From Eucommia ulmoides (taxonomy: Eukaryota > Streptophyta > Magnoliopsida > Garryales > Eucommiaceae), in NCBI GenBank assembly GCA_016647705.1, contig CM028335.1, positions 14,901,905-14,965,904 on the forward strand: 64,000 bases of DNA, written 5' to 3'. Within the stretch, counting starts at the first letter, position 1, and each line of letters opens with the position of its first letter. Below the pieces are notes generated by a model. That model searched no databases, was not told where the DNA came from, and saw only the letters and a program-made list of their open reading frames with translations. Made by a program: the position numbers and the translations under genes. Shown piece after piece: positions 58,405 through 64,000 of this stretch.

Positions 58405-59020
58405 ATGGTCCCTCATCCCTTTGCCTATGGAGTGCCGGCATATCCTAACCAGGGGCATATCTATCAAGCCTCACCTGAAGGCCCGGGCCCCTCCGCACTG
58501 CAGATCTTCATTCACCCGGAGAGAGTTGTTTCTCCCTCTAACAATCTGAATGCCAATCAACTGGCCTCGGCCACTGAAACCGAAAACAGAAAAGAAGATG
58601 GACCCCCTCTAGCCTGGGTTCTAAAAATGGAAAATTGGATAGAACCACAGATGAATTGAAAAGGGAGAAGTCATCCAGAAAAGCAATGTATAAGGAGTTG
58701 TCAGCACCACCTCGGGTGGTGTATTCGGAAAATTTCGTAGTTTCAGAGTTCGCGATGTATGACGATACTAGTCCCCCAGAATGGTATGTCAGCATCTACA
58801 AGGAGGAGTTGGGAGTTCATGCTCGGAAGGAAGACCTTTGCCTAAAGATATTCTCACTAAAGGAATCGGCTCTCAACTGGTACATAACCCTGGACCTATT
58901 GCAGATCAAGACCTTTGAGGATCTGGTGGAGGCTTTTTATGAGCAGTATGTATACAATAAAGATGTTGCGCCAGACCGCAATGCCCTTTCCTCTCTTTAT
59001 CATGCGAGTTCTACTTGCTT
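58405..59020 (+). pseudogene. Ogre-type gag remnant, plus strand
   Basis: The plus-strand translations contain a Pro-rich N-terminal part (YGVPAYPNQGHIYQ, 58405-58640). A gag core follows: YKELSAPPRVVYSENFVVSE, GVHARKEDLCLKIF, SALNWYITLDL, IKTFEDLVEAFYEQYVYNKD. The same core appears on the opposite strand at 63670-63152. The gag is cut short and is directly followed by tandem arrays, with no pol. It is a fossil. Confidence 0.75.
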
Positions 59021-59084
59021 GACAAAGACAAAAGATCATGTCATTTTGAATGTCCCATTTTCTAAAAAAAAAAATTCAAAGTGC

Positions 59085-59455
59085 ATTTTTCAATGATAAA
59101 ACAAATAAAATAAGATGACTCATGACAATACTCATGATGAACAAGCATATGTTTAAAGGATCATTTAGAGTTATAAAGGAATGACTTATGAGGAACAAGT
59201 GTTCATTTAGATGATCATTTAGAGTAATAAAAAAAAGACTCAATGTCCATTTAAAGGATTGTTTAGAGTAATGAAAAAAGAGACTCATGACGAACCAGTG
59301 TCTATTTAGAAGATCGTTTAGAGTAATGAAAAAAAAGACTTATGACGATACTCATGACGAACCAGTGTCCGTTTAGAGGATCGTTTAAAGTGATAAAAAA
59401 AAGACTCATAACGAAGAAGTGTCCATTTAGAGGATTGTTTAGACTGATAGAAAAT
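59085..59455 (+). repeat. Tandem array A, about 50-65 bp unit
   Basis: About six units carry GACTCATGACGA, ACCAGTGTCC, ATTTAGAGGATCGTTTAGAG and TAATGAAAAA. Unit length varies because the GACGATACTCAT segment is present only in some units. Such arrays are known in the 3' untranslated region of TAT/Ogre elements. Confidence 0.75.
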
Positions 59456-59700
59456 GGCTCAAGCCCCAGCCTTCTTGGCTGGGGGACAAAAGAAAGTCCA
59501 GAGGTATAAAATATGCCCCAACTTGTGGTTGGGCAAAAATAAGAGAATAAAGATATAAAATGTGCCACAGCCATCGGCTAGGGCAGATTCTCAGATGACC
59601 AAACCTTTACAGGTTGCCTACGTACCTTAGCATTATGCCGAGGATCAGGTTTAGCGTAGTTCACTATATGTCCCAGGCGGGGCGAGCAGAGAATGCAAAA
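59456..59700 (+). repeat. Spacer with CCCCAGC/GCTGGGG hairpins
   Basis: GCCCCAGCCTTCTTGGCTGG, then GCCCCAACTTGTGGTTGGGC, then a degraded third copy lie about 50 bp apart. Each can fold into a short hairpin. Copies recur at about 60560-60715. Confidence 0.6.
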
Positions 59701-59734
59701 ACAAAGAGCACTCACGGAGAGGCGATACAAAATA

Positions 59735-60545
59735 TAAAAAACCGTCACGAAGAGGCAAAATGCAACATGAAATGTCATCACGGAGAGGCAAAATGATAAT
59801 AAAATGTCATCACGAAGAGGCAGAATGCAAAATGGAAAAGTCATCATGGAGAGGCAGAATGCAAATAAAAAACCATTACGAAGAGGTACAATTCAAAAAT
59901 AAAATGCCATCACGGAGAGGCAAAATGCAAATGAAAAACCATCATGGAGAGGCATAATACAAAAATGAAAAAGCCATCACGGAGAGACAAAAATAAAAGA
60001 AGTCACCACGGAGAGGCTAAATGCAACATGAGATGCCATCACGGAAAAGCATTATACAAAATATAAAGCCATCATGGAGAGGCATAATACAAATAAAAAA
60101 CTATCACAGAGAGGCTGAATACAACATGAAATGCTATCACGAAGAGACAAGAATAAAATAAAAAAAAGTCATCTCGGAAAGGCTGAATGTAAAAATAAAA
60201 TGTCATCACAGAGAGGCAGGATGCAACATGGAATGCCATCATGGAGAGACAACAATAAAAGAGCCATCACGAAGAGGCTGAATGTAACATGAGATGCCAT
60301 CATGGAGAGTCAACAATAAAAAGAGTCATCACAGAAAGGTAGAATACAACATGAAATGCCATATGAAATGCCATCACGGAGATGCAGAAATAAAAAGAGC
60401 CATCACGGAGAGGCTGAATGAAAAAAGTAAAATGCCATCACGGAGAGGCGGGATGCAAATAAAAAGTCATCAAGGAAAGGCAAATACAACATGAAATGCC
60501 ATCATGGAGAGGCTGAATACAACATGGAATGCCATCACAGAGAGG
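59735..60545 (+). repeat. Tandem array B, about 30-36 bp unit
   Basis: About 25 units of the type TGCCATCACGGAGAGGCAAA followed by ATGCAACATGAAA or ATGCAAAATAAAA. Units vary in sequence and length. The open frames 59614-59957 and 60294-60494 run through the array and are repeat translations, not genes. Confidence 0.85.
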
Positions 60546-62040
60546 TAAGTATAAAATAATGGCAAGATATAAAATGTAGGCTGGGGCAGCGAAACTCAAA
60601 ACTCCCTAGATGCAGAAATCGGTAAAATTCATATAATGTGCCCCAGCTTACGGCTGGGGAAAAAAATAATGGACAAAGATACAAAATGTGCCCCAGCATG
60701 TGGCTAGGGCTGAACCTTTCAAGAAAAATGCATACCTGGATACTTATTTAGAGCTTTTGAATTTCAGCGAAACGGTTTCCAATTCGAGTCGGCAAGAAGG
60801 TGAAAGATACCAACGATAGGAAAATCCATACTCCCAGTATTTTTAAGATTCTTGTACGATAATACTTCTAAAATGAAGTCTTAGTCTAAAAAATTGTTAC
60901 CTTTCATGACTAGCAATTCCTTTCTCCCCTTTTAGCTGGAATCGCCTGGCTGATGGCGCTTAGATCGTAGCAGCATCGGGAGATTCTTCTGTTTGAATTT
61001 AGAAGCTTCACTTTCCAACTCAGGGCCCGACATGCCTTGGGGTGCTTCGATGAGACTTTTGTTTTTCTTCCGAGATTTTGCTTTTCAACTAAGGGGGGAG
61101 GGCTCAACATGCCTCATTAAGGTCTCCTTGGCTTACTCGACTGGATTCTTGTCTTTTCAAATTTCTTGGTGTTTCAATGCTTACTGTATGCTCTATGTTT
61201 TTTCAAGTCCTGCAAAACTGATTTAGTCCAAAAAAAAAAAGGGTAAATGTCTAAAATTACTAAAACGAGTACCTTCAATTCCCGATATTATTTTATGTAA
61301 GATCTCAAGTTTAGATTGCAAAGAAATATGGTTCCAATACACTTCCAAACCAAGACCAATGTTTCTTTTCACAAATTCTGATTCCATTCAAATCCATCAA
61401 GTCTTAATTTTGAAATATGTCGTTTGCCCGCCAATTTAAACCGAGGCAGGAAACTTGAACAAACCAATCTATCTTCTTTCTTTCCTCTTCAAATCTCTGC
61501 CACATTTGCAGCAGCGCTTGTTGCTCGATTACCCCACTTTTTATTTTTTCTTTTATTTTTTTATTATTTTTTTAATAGATAATCGAACTTACAATGGTTT
61601 AGGGACAACCGATCTTATCAATGAACTTGATCTTCTTTGCAAAATGAGACCTTCTTGTAACATTTGAGAGTTTTTTCATTGGGATCATTAGCCTGGGATA
61701 ATTGTGTTCCATTTTCGTCATTGGGTAACTTAGATAATAGGCCAACCAAGATGTTTACACTTGGTTTTTGTCAATCACAAAAGGACCACCAAAGATAGGT
61801 TGATCAGCTTAGAACAATATATCAAAATATCATTAGGACAATGGATGCCAATCTTGACTTTTGAATCCCTCGGTACTTAGGAATTGTTATCAGATTTGGT
61901 CAACGAACTTTAGATCTCGCCATTATTTGGCAGAACAGAACCTTTCTTTGTTTCTATTCCCATTAGATCGTAGTCTAACTCTGTATTGAAATCATATACT
62001 TGCACCCTCGCTCGATCACATCACATACAACATATGCAGA
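60546..62040. other. Unassigned, probably Ogre-related internal sequence
   Basis: The first 170 bp hold more CCCCAGC hairpins. From 60740 to 61230 the composition is mixed, with no recognisable domain. From 61230 to 62040 the sequence is AT-rich with a T-rich tract at about 61540-61575. No polypurine tract or second LTR was found. No gene is supported. Confidence 0.35.
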
Positions 62041-64000
62041 CAATTTTGGGTACCTGGAATAGTAAGATTCAAACAGTAGACCATAGTTTTGGATAAAACA
62101 ATATTGCATTTATTGAAATTTAAAATCAATTAGAGAGAAAAATCTTTTTCCATACAAAAGACTAACGGGATGGAAAGGTGAGTACTCAAAAATGTCTCAA
62201 TTTTATCAAAACTTCTAGCAAATTGAAAGTAAACAAGAAAATCCAGTTTTGCAGCCTTTAGATTTTCAAATCGAGCATCGGGCACGTGACTCGCTCCCAT
62301 TTTTACCAATGATTTGGTAAAAATTGACTTCACCACTCCCTGAAGGTGCATGTTCATGCAAAGGATTTTGCTGATAGTTTGGCGTACCAATCTCAGGCTT
62401 TTTTGGAAACGTGATGACTCATGTTCGTATGAACTCCTGGATATTATCTTTCAAGTGATAACACTGCTCAGTCGTATATCCTCTGGATCCCGAGTGATAC
62501 TCGCAGAAAGTATTGGAAGAAACGGCTTTACTTCCATGCTGAGGCTCGTAGAATAGAATGGGTATCAACATCCATTGCTTCAAACAACTCTAGTACAGCT
62601 CGGTGATTGAGACCAGAAGGTCTAACAGTTCCTTGTCATCATTCCGGAAGTTTCCCCCAATAGTGCGAGGTGGAAAGCTTGGGTGGTATTGGGTTCCTAA
62701 CTTTAAGGTATGGTAAGGAATTTGAGGTGGTGGGTTTTGGTTTAGCTAATATGAGGGTGTATGGTAAGCAGGTGTTTGATAGGCTTGAGAGTAGTATTAG
62801 AGAGTGTGGTTTTAGTACGGTGGAAGTGCATTCTTGTAGTAGTAGGGACGACTTTGGGAATATGGCTGGTTCCGGGGGTAATATTAGTTTTGACGATTTT
62901 GAGGAAGATGGTTATGGTATTGGTTGTTTTCATTTGGGTAATTTTGGGGATAGAAGGCCTGTGGGTTGTTTTGGTGAAGGGTTTGCTGGGGGAAACGATG
63001 ACAACTACCTCATTTTCTCTTTTTTTTGGTAAGGCTGATCTCTCGGATCGGGTGAGACCCCTTCATTATTTTTGCTCCTTATTTCTTCATCTATCACTTC
63101 GGCTTGCTTGATCGTATCACCGAAGGAAGCCACTGCTATGCTCGATAGATCTCAATAGAACGACGACACTTTAATTAACTTGAATATCTCTAATTGAGCG
63201 TCCTCGTTCAGCCTAGGGACAACTTTGGCAGCCTCCTCCCTCCAGCGGATAATGTGTCTCCGGAAACTTTCGCCTTTCTTCTTCAATATTTGGTTGAGGG
63301 TATTGAGGTCCAACGCAGCATCTTTGTTGTACACATACTGCTCACAAAATGCCTCTACTAGGTCTTTAAAGGTCTTGATCTGCGTTAGGTCCAGGGTTAT
63401 ATACCAGTTGAGAGCTAGTCTTTTCAATGATCTCCAGAACATCTTCAGGCAGAGATCTTCATTCTGGGCATGAACTCCCAATTCCTCCTTGTAAATGATG
63501 ACATGCCACTCTGGGGGGCCAATACCGTCATACTTCGTGAACTCTGGAACTACGAAGTTTTCTAAGTATACCACCTGGGGTGGTGCTGACAGCTCCTTGT
63601 ATGCCACTCTTCTGGTTGGCTTCTCCCTTTTTAGTTCTTCTATTATTCTCTCTAATTCCTCTATTTTCAAAACCTAGGCCGGAGATGGTCCATCTTCTTC
63701 CCTGTGTTCTGTTTTGACAATCGGGGCTAGTTGATTAGCATTCTGATTATTGGATGGAGCAAATACCCTCTCTAGGTGAATGAGAATCTACAGTGTGGAA
63801 GGGGATAGGTCTTCAAGTGAGGCCTGATAAACATGCCCCTGGTTGGGATATGTCGGCGCTCCATAGGTGAAAGAATGAGGATTCATTTGGGGTCCGTAAT
63901 ATACCAGTACTGCAAAGTTCAGGCCAGCATGATTTGGATTTGGCACTGCGTTCTCCATCCTGACACTTGGAGGGTTTCCATTTTTAGTTACAGGAGTTCC
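62041..64000 (-). mobile_element. Second Ogre-type element, minus strand, running off the right edge
   Basis: The gag core lies at 63670-63152 and further gag sequence continues left on the minus strand to about 62130. The gag N-terminal Pro-rich part continues to the window end (63970-63680, matching the N-terminal part of the other copy). Its LTR would lie beyond 64000. It is broken in at least a few places and is a different copy from the plus-strand one. Confidence 0.65.
62130..63670 (-). pseudogene. Ogre-type gag, minus strand
   Basis: Open segment 63670-63152 (172 residues) reads YKELSAPPQVVYLENFVVPE, GVHAQNEDLCLKMF, ALNWYITLDLTQIKTFKDLV, YVYNKDAALDLNTLNQILKK, KGESFRRHIIRWREEAAKVV and PRLNEDAQLEIFKL. 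Further on, a knuckle-like segment (EYHSGSRGYTTEQCYHLKD-like, about 62525-62430) and the segment 62390-62130 follow. It extends further than the plus-strand gag remnant, which stops after YNKD. The long plus-strand frame 62670-63032 is the reverse complement of this gag. Broken, fossil. Confidence 0.7.

Noticed and set aside
59735-60545. Regular short repeats considered as a CRISPR array
   Set aside because: Units are contiguous with degenerate joins and no unique spacers of constant length; the context is a plant Ogre element.
62670-63032. 120-residue plus-strand open frame, Gly/Asp-rich at its C-terminal half
   Set aside because: It is the reverse complement of the minus-strand Ogre gag region, and its Gly-rich composition mirrors a Pro/Thr-rich gag linker.
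1-64000. A previously undescribed multi-gene system (defence, biosynthetic or similar)
   Set aside because: Only two host genes are supported and they show no functional link; everything else is explained by transposable elements or simple sequence.

Overview
This window is nuclear DNA of a flowering plant, most likely a eudicot. It is AT-rich and dominated by nested LTR retrotransposons of the plant lineages copia, Athila, Tekay/Del-like and TAT/Ogre-like. It also holds Helitron-like and small inverted-repeat elements and only two credible host genes. I saw no tRNA, rRNA, CRISPR or operon. All coordinates and repeat comparisons were made by eye.

Region by region. Positions 1-5.6 kb hold diverged Tekay-type sequence: a tandem noncoding repeat, a polypurine tract, a 1.52 kb LTR and a primer-binding site. 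A minus-strand TAT-type gag fragment follows. Positions 6.13-30.36 kb are one old copia element on the minus strand, bounded by a 5-bp target duplication (GATAC) and 371-372 bp LTRs. It was later split by two insertions. The first is a 4.36 kb unit made of two Tekay-type LTRs in opposite orientation (8.51-12.87 kb, duplication TTTAT), itself hit by a solo LTR (8.73-10.25 kb). The second is a young, nearly full-length 13 kb Athila element (14.12-27.17 kb, duplication ACTGG) with recognisable gag, pol and env-like regions.

Positions 30.4-39.8 kb are the host island. A 62-residue membrane protein gene lies at 32.3 kb and a UPF0496-family gene with one short intron at 34.5-35.7 kb. A 621-bp fold-back element and a 2 kb inverted-repeat element lie on either side of them. 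Positions 39.8-46 kb are AT-rich, with a solo LTR (duplication AATAA), a small inverted-repeat element and Helitron-like termini. Positions 46.16-53.14 kb are a noncoding LTR element (duplication AAATG) carrying a 2.9 kb Helitron. It landed in a region sprinkled with a near-palindromic GTGAATGTTCAC motif. Positions 54.26-64 kb hold an Ogre-type element with a 3.3 kb LTR, a gag remnant and two large tandem arrays. A second Ogre-type gag on the opposite strand runs off the right edge.

The host genes are probably independent of each other. The remaining sequence records a succession of insertions whose order can be read from the intact target-site duplications. I found no convincing new gene system. 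The most unusual structures are the inverted LTR pair, the palindromic CCGCCTAGGCGG arrays in the Athila LTRs, and the inverted-repeat element filled with GAAATCGAAA repeats.
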